This document shows, piece by piece, positions 1 through 7,117 of a stretch of 7,117 nt of DNA. Position 1 is the stretch's first letter; each line of letters opens with the position of its first letter. The stretch is from Mycobacterium sp. (GTDB taxonomy: Bacteria; Actinomycetota; Actinomycetes; Mycobacteriales; Mycobacteriaceae). The DNA lies in the NCBI GenBank assembly GCA_025965815.1, contig JAOPWF010000149.1:1-7117 (forward strand), given 5' to 3'. The position numbers and the translations under genes were made by a program. The notes below the pieces were generated by a model. The model was not told the DNA's origin, made no database searches, and worked only from the letters and a program-made list of their open reading frames with translations.

Positions 1-1885
1 AGCAGCCGACGCCTGCGTCGATCCAGCGCACGACGTAGCCCAGGATCGACTGGCAGTTGTTGTCGACCTCTTCGCGGATCTCCTCGGGCGCCCACGCCAG
101 CTCCTTGGCCAGCGGGATGGTTAGCAACTGACCAATGTCGGTGCGCCGCTTGCCTTCCAGCTCCTTGTGCACCGCGTACACGTCGACCTGGTGGTAGTGC
201 ATCGCGTGCAGGGTGGCGGCGGTGGGTGACGGCACCCACGCCGTGGTGGCGCCGGCCCGGGGCTGGCTGATCTTCTGCTCGACCATGTCGGCCATCAGGT
301 CCGGCATCGCCCACATGCCCTTGCCGATCTGCGCGCGCCCGGACAGTCCGGTGGCCAGCCCGGTATCGACGTTGGCGTCCTCGTAGGCCATGATCCACGG
401 CTGGCTCTTCATGGTGCCCTTGCGCACCATGGGCCCCGCCTCCATCGACGTGTGGATCTCGTCACCGGTACGGTCCAGGAAGCCGGTGTTGATGAACACG
501 ACGCGGTCGGCCGCGGCCTTGATGGCGGCCTTGAGGTTGACCGTGGTGCGCCGCTCCTCGTCCATGATGCCGACCTTGATGGTGGCGTGCGGCAGGCCGA
601 GCACGTCCTCCACCCGGCCAAACAGCTCGGCAGTGAACGCGACCTCTTCGGGCCCGTGCATCTTGGGCTTGACGATGTAGATCGACCCGGTGCGGCTGTT
701 CAGCAGCGGCCCGTTGGCCCCCCCGTTCTGGGAGCCGTCCTTGAGGCCGTGCATCGCGATCAGGCTGGTGAACAGCGCGTCCTGGATGCCCTCGGGGACC
801 TCGTTGCCGTCGGCCCCCTCCTTGTCGAAGACGATGGCGTCGTTGGTCATCAGGTGCCCGACGTTGCGGACGAATAACAGGCTGCGGCCGGGCAGCGTCA
901 GCTCGCCACCGTCCGGCGCGGTGTAGGTGCGGTCTTCGTTGAGCACGCGGGTGAAGGTCTCGCCGCCCTTGCTGACCTCTTCGGTAAGGTCACCGCGGTT
1001 CAGGCCCAGCCAGTTGCGGTAGCCGAGCACCTTGTCGTCGGCGTCGACGGCGGCCACCGAATCCTCGAAGTCCATGATCGTCGTGACGGCGGACTCCAGG
1101 ACTACGTCCTTGACACCCGCCGCGTCGGTCGAGCCGACCGGCGACTCGGGGTCGATCAGGATGTCGAGGTGCAGGCCGTGGTTGACCAGCAGCACCGACT
1201 CCGGCGAGGCGGCGTCACCGGTGTACCCGGCGAACTGCTCGGGGGTCGCCAGCCCGGTCGACCCGCCGTCACCGATGGTGACCGACAGCTGACCGTCATC
1301 GACGCTGAATCCGGTCGCGTCGGTGTATGAGCCGGAGGCCAGCGGCACCGCGTCGTCCAGGAACTTGCGGGCATACGCGATGACCTTGTCACCGCGCACC
1401 TTGTTGTAGCTGGTGCCCTTCTCGGCGCCGTCGGACTCGGGGATCACGTCGGTGCCGTACAGCGCGTCGTACAGCGAGCCCCAGCGGGCGTTGGACGCGT
1501 TCAGCGCAAAGCGGGCATTGAGTACCGGCACCACCAGCTGCGGGCCTGCGGTCGAGGTGATCTCGGCGTCGACACCCGATGTGGTGACGGTGAAATCCTC
1601 GGGTTCGGGCAGCAGGTAGCCGATCTCGGTGAGGAACTCCTTGTAGGCCTCGGGGTCGTGCGGCTCGATGACACGGTGGCGGTGCCACTTGTCGATCTGC
1701 GCCTGCAGCTCATCGCGGCGGGCCAGCAGGTCCTGGTTCTGCGGCGCCAGGTCGGTGACGACCTTGTCGACACCAGCCCAGAAGGTGTCGGGGTCGATGT
1801 CGGTGCCGGGCAGCGCCTCGTTGTTCACGAAGTCGTAGAGAGACCGGGCAACTCGCAGGTTGCCCACCGTCACGCGATCTGTCAT
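1..1885 (-). CDS. glcB: Malate synthase G (partial, C-terminus beyond window)
   Basis: Condenses glyoxylate with acetyl-CoA to give malate and CoA in the cytoplasm. This is the second step of the glyoxylate shunt, used for growth on acetate or fatty acids. The ATG at 1885–1883 begins [10 protein letters not shown], which matches the mycobacterial GlcB N-terminus, and has a GGAGG four bases upstream. 628 codons are visible, against about 741 in M. tuberculosis GlcB. Catalytic and metal residues are present: Arg340 in FVRNVGHLM, Glu443 in GIMDEERRT and the Mg2+ ligand Asp471 in GFLDRTGDE; these align with Arg339, Glu434 and Asp462 of the M. tuberculosis enzyme. The last whole codon, Cys628, aligns with Cys619 there, so the catalytic base (Asp633 in that enzyme) falls just past the window edge. 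Compared with M. tuberculosis recalled from memory, there are small insertions near residues 353–360 and 382–390. It lies 55 bases after the preceding gene and has its own promoter-like sequence. Identification is near certain. Confidence 0.98.
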   Translation of the reverse strand, partial: MTDRVTVGNLRVARSLYDFVNNEALPGTDIDPDTFWAGVDKVVTDLAPQNQDLLARRDELQAQIDKWHRHRVIEPHDPEAYKEFLTEIGYLLPEPEDFTVTTSGVDAEITSTAGPQLVVPVLNARFALNASNARWGSLYDALYGTDVIPESDGAEKGTSYNKVRGDKVIAYARKFLDDAVPLASGSYTDATGFSVDDGQLSVTIGDGGSTGLATPEQFAGYTGDAASPESVLLVNHGLHLDILIDPESPVGSTDAAGVKDVVLESAVTTIMDFEDSVAAVDADDKVLGYRNWLGLNRGDLTEEVSKGGETFTRVLNEDRTYTAPDGGELTLPGRSLLFVRNVGHLMTNDAIVFDKEGADGNEVPEGIQDALFTSLIAMHGLKDGSQNGGANGPLLNSRTGSIYIVKPKMHGPEEVAFTAELFGRVEDVLGLPHATIKVGIMDEERRTTVNLKAAIKAAADRVVFINTGFLDRTGDEIHTSMEAGPMVRKGTMKSQPWIMAYEDANVDTGLATGLSGRAQIGKGMWAMPDLMADMVEQKISQPRAGATTAWVPSPTAATLHAMHYHQVDVYAVHKELEGKRRTDIGQLLTIPLAKELAWAPEEIREEVDNNCQSILGYVVRWIDAGVGC

Positions 1886-1889
1886 GTTT

Positions 1890-1894
1890 CCTCC
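1890..1894 (-). promoter_or_regulatory. Strong Shine-Dalgarno of glcB
   Basis: On the minus strand GGAGG, inside the purine-rich run AGGGAGGAAAC, sits four bases before the ATG at 1885. It is the best ribosome binding site in the window. It fixes the glcB start and suggests efficient translation independent of the upstream genes. Confidence 0.85.
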
Positions 1895-1912
1895 CTCACA
1901 GGCAATTAATCC

Positions 1913-1918
1913 ATCTTA
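1913..1918 (-). promoter_or_regulatory. Probable -10 element of a glcB promoter
   Basis: The minus strand reads TAAGAT, which fits the mycobacterial SigA -10 consensus TANNNT. It lies in the only AT-richer stretch of the 55-base gap (1886–1940) between the 295-aa gene and glcB. Transcription would start near 1905–1907, giving a leader of about 20 bases that contains the Shine-Dalgarno. No convincing -35 hexamer lies 16–19 bases upstream, which is common in mycobacterial promoters. The -10 is flanked by TTAC…GTAA half-sites (see findings). This is a consensus match by eye only. Confidence 0.5.
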
Positions 1919-1940
1919 CCCGTCAGTAACCTGTGCTCAG

Positions 1941-2828
1941 TCACCCGCAGGCTGCCAGTACCAGGTCACAGCGGGCGATCAGAGCGTCGCGTAACGGGGC
2001 CGCGCGTTGCGCGATAACGCTCTGGCAACGTACGTATTCCGCGCGCCCTGCGGGTTCCTCAATCCTGATCGGATCAAACCCGTAGGTCCTCAGGTCATAT
2101 GGGCTCGCGCGCATGTCTAGTTCACGGGCGGCCGCCGCCAGTTCGAGGCAGTCCAGCAGCAGCTCCGAGTCGGCCAGCGGGCCGAGCTTGTAGCACCACT
2201 TGTAGAGGTCCATATTCGCGTGCACGCAGCCCGGTTGCTCCGTCGCCGGCTGGCTCTGCCGCGTCGGCGTGCGGGCGTTGCGCTGGGCGGCGGCCGGAGT
2301 GAAGAAGCGGAACGCGTCGAAGTGGCTGCAGCGCAACGGCGCTGCGTCGACGACCGCGTCGGTACCGGCGGCACCCAGGCGCAGCGGGACCCCGTCGTGG
2401 CGGACTTCAGTGCTGCGGTACACCATCGCCCACTCGTGCAGCCCGAAGCAGTTCAGCTGCGGCGGGCGCGCCGCGGTGGCCCGCAGCAGCCGCTCGACGA
2501 ACCGCCCGGTTTCGACGCGGGTGCGCAGGTAGTCGTCGGTCACCGTGACGCCGTCACGGTCCGGCCCGTAGCCGGTGCGAGTGAGATAGCTCCGCGCCCG
2601 GTCGCCGGCGAGCACCGCGCCGTAGCCGGCGTGCCAGACGCGCAGTTGCCGCGGGCGCAGGCTGTAGTAGGTGAACAGGAAGTCCCACACCGGATGCGCC
2701 TCGCCCGTCCGTGTCCGGCGCAGGTGCGGGGCCAGAAACGCGTCGGCCCGCCGGTGGTGGGTCTCCGCCCGCAGCAGCCAGTCGGCCTCGGCGAGCAGTT
2801 CGTGGCTTTTCACCGCGACGTCAGACAC
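1941..2828 (-). CDS. Conserved actinobacterial protein, usually labelled '3-methyladenine DNA glycosylase'
   Basis: A 295-aa protein of a family widespread in actinobacteria that databases often call 3-methyladenine DNA glycosylase. I see no sequence support for that function: no helix-hairpin-helix with a GPG turn and catalytic Asp, and no AAG/MPG-like fold signature. What is visible is a soluble protein with dense blocks of polar and aromatic residues that look enzyme-like: HPVWDF (45–50) and FTYYS (52–56), WH (65–66), LNCFGLHEW (125–133), CSHFDAFRFF (167–176), QPGCVHANMDLYKW (198–211) and ELDMRASPYDL (236–246). The repeated Cys/His pairs (Cys127/His131, Cys167/His169, Cys201/His203) could be metal or active-site positions, but this is inference. 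No signal peptide or membrane segment is evident. The GTG start (2828–2826) overlaps the upstream stop by 8 bases, implying translational coupling. An in-frame GTG at 2813 is a less likely alternative because it lacks a Shine-Dalgarno. The gene is certain; its function is unknown. Confidence 0.9.
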   Translation of the reverse strand: MSDVAVKSHELLAEADWLLRAETHHRRADAFLAPHLRRTRTGEAHPVWDFLFTYYSLRPRQLRVWHAGYGAVLAGDRARSYLTRTGYGPDRDGVTVTDDYLRTRVETGRFVERLLRATAARPPQLNCFGLHEWAMVYRSTEVRHDGVPLRLGAAGTDAVVDAAPLRCSHFDAFRFFTPAAAQRNARTPTRQSQPATEQPGCVHANMDLYKWCYKLGPLADSELLLDCLELAAAARELDMRASPYDLRTYGFDPIRIEEPAGRAEYVRCQSVIAQRAAPLRDALIARCDLVLAACG

Positions 2829-3873
2829 GGTGCGTCCCGTCTCGCACCGTGCCGACCAGGTCCTCCACCAGATCCTCCAGTGCCACCATGGCTGTCACCC
2901 GGCCGTCAGAGGCGATGACGAGCGCCAGATGGCTGTTGGTGCGGCGCAGCCGCGACAGGGCGTCCGGCAACGACAACGACTCAGGCACCCGCGGCAGCGG
3001 GCGGACCATCGAACCGTCGACTACCGCATCCGGATCGTCCACCAGCGGCAGGACGTCCTTGATGTGGACGTAGCCGGTGAACTGGCCGCTGGGATCGACA
3101 ACCGGGAATCGGGAATACCCGGTCTCGGCCAGCGCCTGCTGGATGGCTGCGACGGTGGGCCCGGCGCCCTCTGCGGCGGCCGGCACCGCATGAACCTCAT
3201 TCAGCGAGAGCGCTACATCGGAGACCACCCGGTTGCGAATCTGCAGCGCACGCGACAACCGGGTGTGCTCCTCGGGGTGGAGCAGGCCTTCGTTCAGTGA
3301 TTCGGCGATCATTTCCGACAGTTCGATCGTCGACACAGTGTTCTCGAGTTCGTCTTTGGCCTCGACGCCGAGTATCCGCAATATCACGTGCGCACACCAG
3401 TTGTAGAAGGCAATGAACGGCTTTGCCAGCCGTATCCACACCAGATACGGCGGAACCAGCACCATCGCGGCTGACTCCGGCCCGGCGATTGCGATGTTCT
3501 TCGGGACCATCTCGCCGAGCAACACGTGCAGCACCACGACGATGGTGATCGCCACGAAGAAGGAGACGGTGTGCAGCACCGCGTCCGGCACACCGAACAG
3601 GTCGAACGGCTTCTCCAACAGGTGCGCGACCGCGGGCTCGCCGACCCGCCCCAGCAGGATCGAGCACACGGTGATCCCGAGTTGTGCGCCGGCGAGCATC
3701 AGCGACAGGTTCTCGCCGGCCCGGATGACGGTGATGGCGCTGTGCTTGCCCTGTTCGGCGAGTGCTTCCAACCGGTCGCGGCGCGCCGAGATGAGTGCGA
3801 ACTCGGCGGCGACGAAGAATGCGTTGGCGGCGAGCAGCAGCACGGTCAGCAGGACACCCAGCACGTCACCCAT
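2821..3873 (-). CDS. CNNM/CorC-family membrane protein, short paralogue (DUF21 + CBS pair, no CorC_HlyC domain)
   Basis: Probable divalent-cation (Mg2+) transporter or regulator in the inner membrane; older annotations say 'hemolysin-like'. It resembles Rv1841c. The 350-aa product has a DUF21 transmembrane domain with helices near residues 3–27, 57–80, 98–122 and 134–157. Typical motifs are kept: [18 protein letters not shown] (15–32), [12 protein letters not shown] (60–71) and an intact GEMVPK (120–125). A CBS pair follows (about 219–276 and 285–341) with GYSRFPVVD (252–260) and [11 protein letters not shown] (331–341). The second CBS has SDGRVTAMV where the long paralogue has [10 protein letters not shown]. 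The protein stops right after CBS2, so the C-terminal CorC_HlyC domain is missing. I chose the ATG at 3873 because it starts the first hydrophobic helix and has GAGGGGG six bases upstream; the frame runs open to 4002, but that stretch is polar and lies inside the upstream gene. The start overlaps the upstream stop by 8 bases. Transport function is inferred from family. Confidence 0.93.
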   Translation of the reverse strand: MGDVLGVLLTVLLLAANAFFVAAEFALISARRDRLEALAEQGKHSAITVIRAGENLSLMLAGAQLGITVCSILLGRVGEPAVAHLLEKPFDLFGVPDAVLHTVSFFVAITIVVVLHVLLGEMVPKNIAIAGPESAAMVLVPPYLVWIRLAKPFIAFYNWCAHVILRILGVEAKDELENTVSTIELSEMIAESLNEGLLHPEEHTRLSRALQIRNRVVSDVALSLNEVHAVPAAAEGAGPTVAAIQQALAETGYSRFPVVDPSGQFTGYVHIKDVLPLVDDPDAVVDGSMVRPLPRVPESLSLPDALSRLRRTNSHLALVIASDGRVTAMVALEDLVEDLVGTVRDGTHRV

Positions 3874-5233
3874 CAGCGACCCCCTCGTCATCCTCGCCGT
3901 GGCCGAGTTTGACCAGTTTGAGCAGATCGATGCGGCGACCGTCCATCCGCACGACGGTTGCGCGCCACCGGACCGGCTCGTCGAGCGGCTCGTCCGGGTC
4001 AAATGCTCTGAGCTCCACCGACTCGCCCTCGACTGGGATGTGGCCCAGCTCCTGCAGCACCAGGCCGCCGATCGTCTCGTATTCGCCCTCGGGCGCGCGG
4101 AATCCGGTGGCGCTCGCCACCTCGTCGATCCGCAGCAACGCCGACACCAGCCAGCCGTCTCTGACGGGCATCACGTCCGGGGTGGCGTCGTCGTGCTCGT
4201 CACGGACGTCGCCGACGATTTCCTCGATCAGGTCCTCGACGGTCACCATGCCTGCGGTCCCGCCGTACTCGTCGACGACCAGCGCGGTTTGCAGCCCGTT
4301 CGCTCGGATCTGCGTCATCAGTGCGTCGCCGTCCAGCGTCGAAGGCACCACGGCGACCGGCTGCGCCAGGTCGGCCAGCTTGGTGTTGGCGCGATCGGCT
4401 GCAGGCACCTCGAAGACCTGCTTGACGTGCACGATGCCGATCGTCTCGTCGAGGTCACCCTCCACGATTGGGAAGCGGGAGAACCCGGTCTCCATCGCCG
4501 TTCGTACCAGGTCGGCGACCGTGTCGGAAGCTTGCAGCGCGACGATCTTGGAACGTGGCGTCATCAGTTCTTCGGCGGTGCGGGTGCCGAACCGCAGTGA
4601 GCGGTCCACCAGCGCGGCGGTGGCCGGGTCCAGAGAGCCCTGGCGGGCCGAGTTGCGCACCAGCGACACGAGCTCCTGCGGTGAGCGGGCCGACCGCAGC
4701 TCCTCGGCCGGTTCGATGCCGACCTTGCGCAAGATCCAGTTAGCGGTGCCATTGGTCAGCTTGATCAACGGCATGGCGATCATCGAGAAAAACAGCTGCG
4801 GCCCGGCAACAATGCGGGCGACCTGCAGGGGCCGCGCCACAGCGAGGTATTGTGCCACCAGCTCGCCGAACACCATCGAGACCGACGTCGCGATCAGCAG
4901 AGCCAGGGCCAACGCCGTAGCGTCGGCGACGTCCGTCGGCACCGACAGCGCGGTGAACAGTGGCCGCAGCAGGCGCGCGACCAGCGGCTCTGCGAGGTAA
5001 CCGGTGATCAGCGTGGTGACAGAGATGCCCACCTGTGCGCCGGACAGCTGGGTCGACAGTGTGCGGTGCGCGCGCTGCACGAGCTTGTCGCGGCGTCCGC
5101 CGGTGCGGGCATTGGCGTCAACCGTGCTGCGTTCCAGCGCGGTCAGGGAGAACTCCGCGGCGACGAAGAGCGCCGTGCCGGCCGTGAGAACGATGAAGCC
5201 GAGCACCGCAAGGAGTGTGTAGACAATGCTCAT
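3866..5233 (-). CDS. CNNM/CorC-family membrane protein, long paralogue (DUF21 + CBS pair + CorC_HlyC)
   Basis: Probable inner-membrane Mg2+/divalent-cation transporter or regulator, resembling Rv1842c in sequence and in its 455-aa length. Domains in order: DUF21 membrane region (about 1–175, helices near 3–27, 64–90, 102–126 and 137–160); CBS pair (about 224–345) with MTPRSKI (224–230), [11 protein letters not shown] (250–260), HVKQVF (269–274), [22 protein letters not shown] (321–342, key residues D321, E322, E333, D334); and a C-terminal CorC_HlyC domain (about 355–448) with a [13 protein letters not shown] strand-helix and [16 protein letters not shown]. Odd point: the family GExxPK motif reads GELVAQ (123–128), so Pro and Lys are replaced, and the Asn seen in helix 1 of the short paralogue is Thr20 here. 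The ATG at 5233 is preferred because it starts the first membrane helix; an in-frame TTG at 5281 would add 16 polar residues across a hairpin. The Shine-Dalgarno is weak. The gene is coupled to its downstream paralogue. Confidence 0.93.
   Translation of the reverse strand: MSIVYTLLAVLGFIVLTAGTALFVAAEFSLTALERSTVDANARTGGRRDKLVQRAHRTLSTQLSGAQVGISVTTLITGYLAEPLVARLLRPLFTALSVPTDVADATALALALLIATSVSMVFGELVAQYLAVARPLQVARIVAGPQLFFSMIAMPLIKLTNGTANWILRKVGIEPAEELRSARSPQELVSLVRNSARQGSLDPATAALVDRSLRFGTRTAEELMTPRSKIVALQASDTVADLVRTAMETGFSRFPIVEGDLDETIGIVHVKQVFEVPAADRANTKLADLAQPVAVVPSTLDGDALMTQIRANGLQTALVVDEYGGTAGMVTVEDLIEEIVGDVRDEHDDATPDVMPVRDGWLVSALLRIDEVASATGFRAPEGEYETIGGLVLQELGHIPVEGESVELRAFDPDEPLDEPVRWRATVVRMDGRRIDLLKLVKLGHGEDDEGVADG
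3880..3886 (-). promoter_or_regulatory. Shine-Dalgarno deciding the start of the short CorC-like gene
   Basis: The minus strand GAGGGGG lies six bases before the ATG at 3873, within the last codons of the upstream paralogue. It supports that ATG over any start further upstream and fits re-initiation by ribosomes ending on the 8-base overlap. Confidence 0.7.
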
Positions 5234-5259
5234 CGCGGGCTCATCGCCGTCGCGTGGTC

Positions 5260-5278
5260 GCCGGGCACTGAGCCCGGC
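5260..5278 (-). terminator. Perfect 7-bp GC-rich hairpin without U-tract
   Basis: GCCGGGC (5260–5266) and GCCCGGC (5272–5278) are exact inverted repeats around the 5-base loop ACTGA (plus-strand reading). Read on the minus strand, the stem is followed by GACCACGCGACGG, with no run of T. It could be a U-less terminator for guaB1 transcripts, as proposed for mycobacteria, or a structure in the leader of the CorC-like gene, whose ATG begins 27 bases downstream. Sequence alone does not decide between these. Confidence 0.4.
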
Positions 5279-5408
5279 CAACTAGAGCAGGGTTCGGCGT
5301 CCTGGGGTTCGGCCGGCTGTTCCGCCCGGAAGCCCACGGCCTCAACGGGTGCCTGCGGCACGTGTTCCCTTTCGCTCCTGGCGCGTCCAAAACTCGCGCG
5401 AAGTACTC

Positions 5409-5414
5409 ATCGTA
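5409..5414 (-). promoter_or_regulatory. Possible -10 element for the CorC-like operon
   Basis: The minus strand TACGAT fits TANNNT and lies 25 bases after the guaB1 stop. If used, it would give a leader of about 170 bases including both stem-loops before the ATG at 5233. No -35-like hexamer and no extended -10 TGN are seen, so support is weak. Confidence 0.22.
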
Positions 5415-5439
5415 ACGGCTTCTCCGCGCGCGGCCGGAC

Positions 5440-7117
<1,678 letters not shown>

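Larger units (their letters stand above)
5234..5439 (-). other. Intergenic gap, guaB1 to CorC-like pair
   Basis: A 206-base stretch with no convincing gene. It is the longest non-coding space in the window and separates purine metabolism from the CorC-like trio. It holds a perfect 7-bp hairpin (5260–5278), a weaker 5-bp stem with a 3-base loop (5349–5361, GTGCC/GGCAC) and one possible -10 (5409–5414). No Shine-Dalgarno-preceded small ORF stands out on the minus strand. Confidence 0.6.

Noticed and set aside
3874..4002. N-terminal extension of the short CorC-like protein to 4002
   Set aside because: The extra 43 residues are Ser/Thr/Arg-rich, lie inside the upstream gene and have no family match. 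The ATG at 3873 has a good Shine-Dalgarno.
3413..4600. 395-codon open frame on the plus strand
   Set aside because: It lies wholly antisense to the two CorC-like genes, has low-complexity Arg/Ser/His-rich composition and no recognisable domain. It is a by-product of GC-rich codon use.
3795..5000. 401-codon open frame on the plus strand
   Set aside because: Antisense to the CorC-like pair and rich in Ser/Arg/Thr, with no family resemblance. It is a shadow of the real genes.
5234..5281. N-terminal extension of the long CorC-like protein from a TTG at 5281
   Set aside because: It adds 16 polar residues before the first membrane helix, needs a TTG start and covers the hairpin. The ATG at 5233 gives the usual family length.
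5424..5433. Palindrome CCGCGCGCGG after guaB1 as a terminator
   Set aside because: It has no loop and no following T-run; such GC alternation is common by chance at this base composition.

Overview
The window is GC-rich, and every credible gene reads on the minus strand. Protein sequences and gene order match the glcB–guaB1–gnd1 neighbourhood of mycobacteria (the Rv1837c–Rv1844c region of Mycobacterium tuberculosis, recalled from memory). The source is therefore most likely a Mycobacteriaceae chromosome. It is probably a non-tuberculous species, because the VapBC13/PE_PGRS34 block found there in M. tuberculosis is absent and a conserved actinobacterial gene sits in its place.

In the direction of transcription (right to left) the layout is as follows. 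(1) The last 73 codons of a 6-phosphogluconate dehydrogenase (gnd1-like, 7117–6896). (2) After a 19-base gap, a complete GuaB1-type IMPDH/GMPR-family enzyme with an inserted CBS pair (6876–5440). (3) A 206-base gap holding a strong 7-bp hairpin. (4) A 455-aa CNNM/CorC-like membrane protein (5233–3866). (5) A 350-aa paralogue of it (3873–2821), overlapping by 8 bases. (6) A 295-aa protein of a family usually labelled '3-methyladenine DNA glycosylase' (2828–1941), again overlapping by 8 bases. (7) A 55-base gap with a good -10 hexamer and a strong Shine-Dalgarno. (8) The first 628 codons of malate synthase G (glcB, 1885 to the window edge).

The genes fall into three probable transcription blocks: gnd1–guaB1; the translationally coupled trio CNNM/CorC-1, CNNM/CorC-2 and the 295-aa protein; and glcB with its own promoter. 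Functions are mixed: pentose phosphate pathway, purine interconversion, probable divalent-cation (Mg2+) transport, and the glyoxylate shunt. Three consecutive genes (guaB1 and both CorC-like genes) carry CBS pairs, which commonly sense adenine or guanine nucleotides.

No RNA genes, mobile elements, CRISPR arrays or prophage signs were seen. This is mostly ordinary core chromosome. The points most worth a second look are the complementary degeneration of the two CorC-like paralogues (one has lost the conserved GExxPK residues, the other the C-terminal CorC_HlyC domain), the matched 8-base overlaps, the poorly supported 'glycosylase' label, and the hairpin before the CorC pair.
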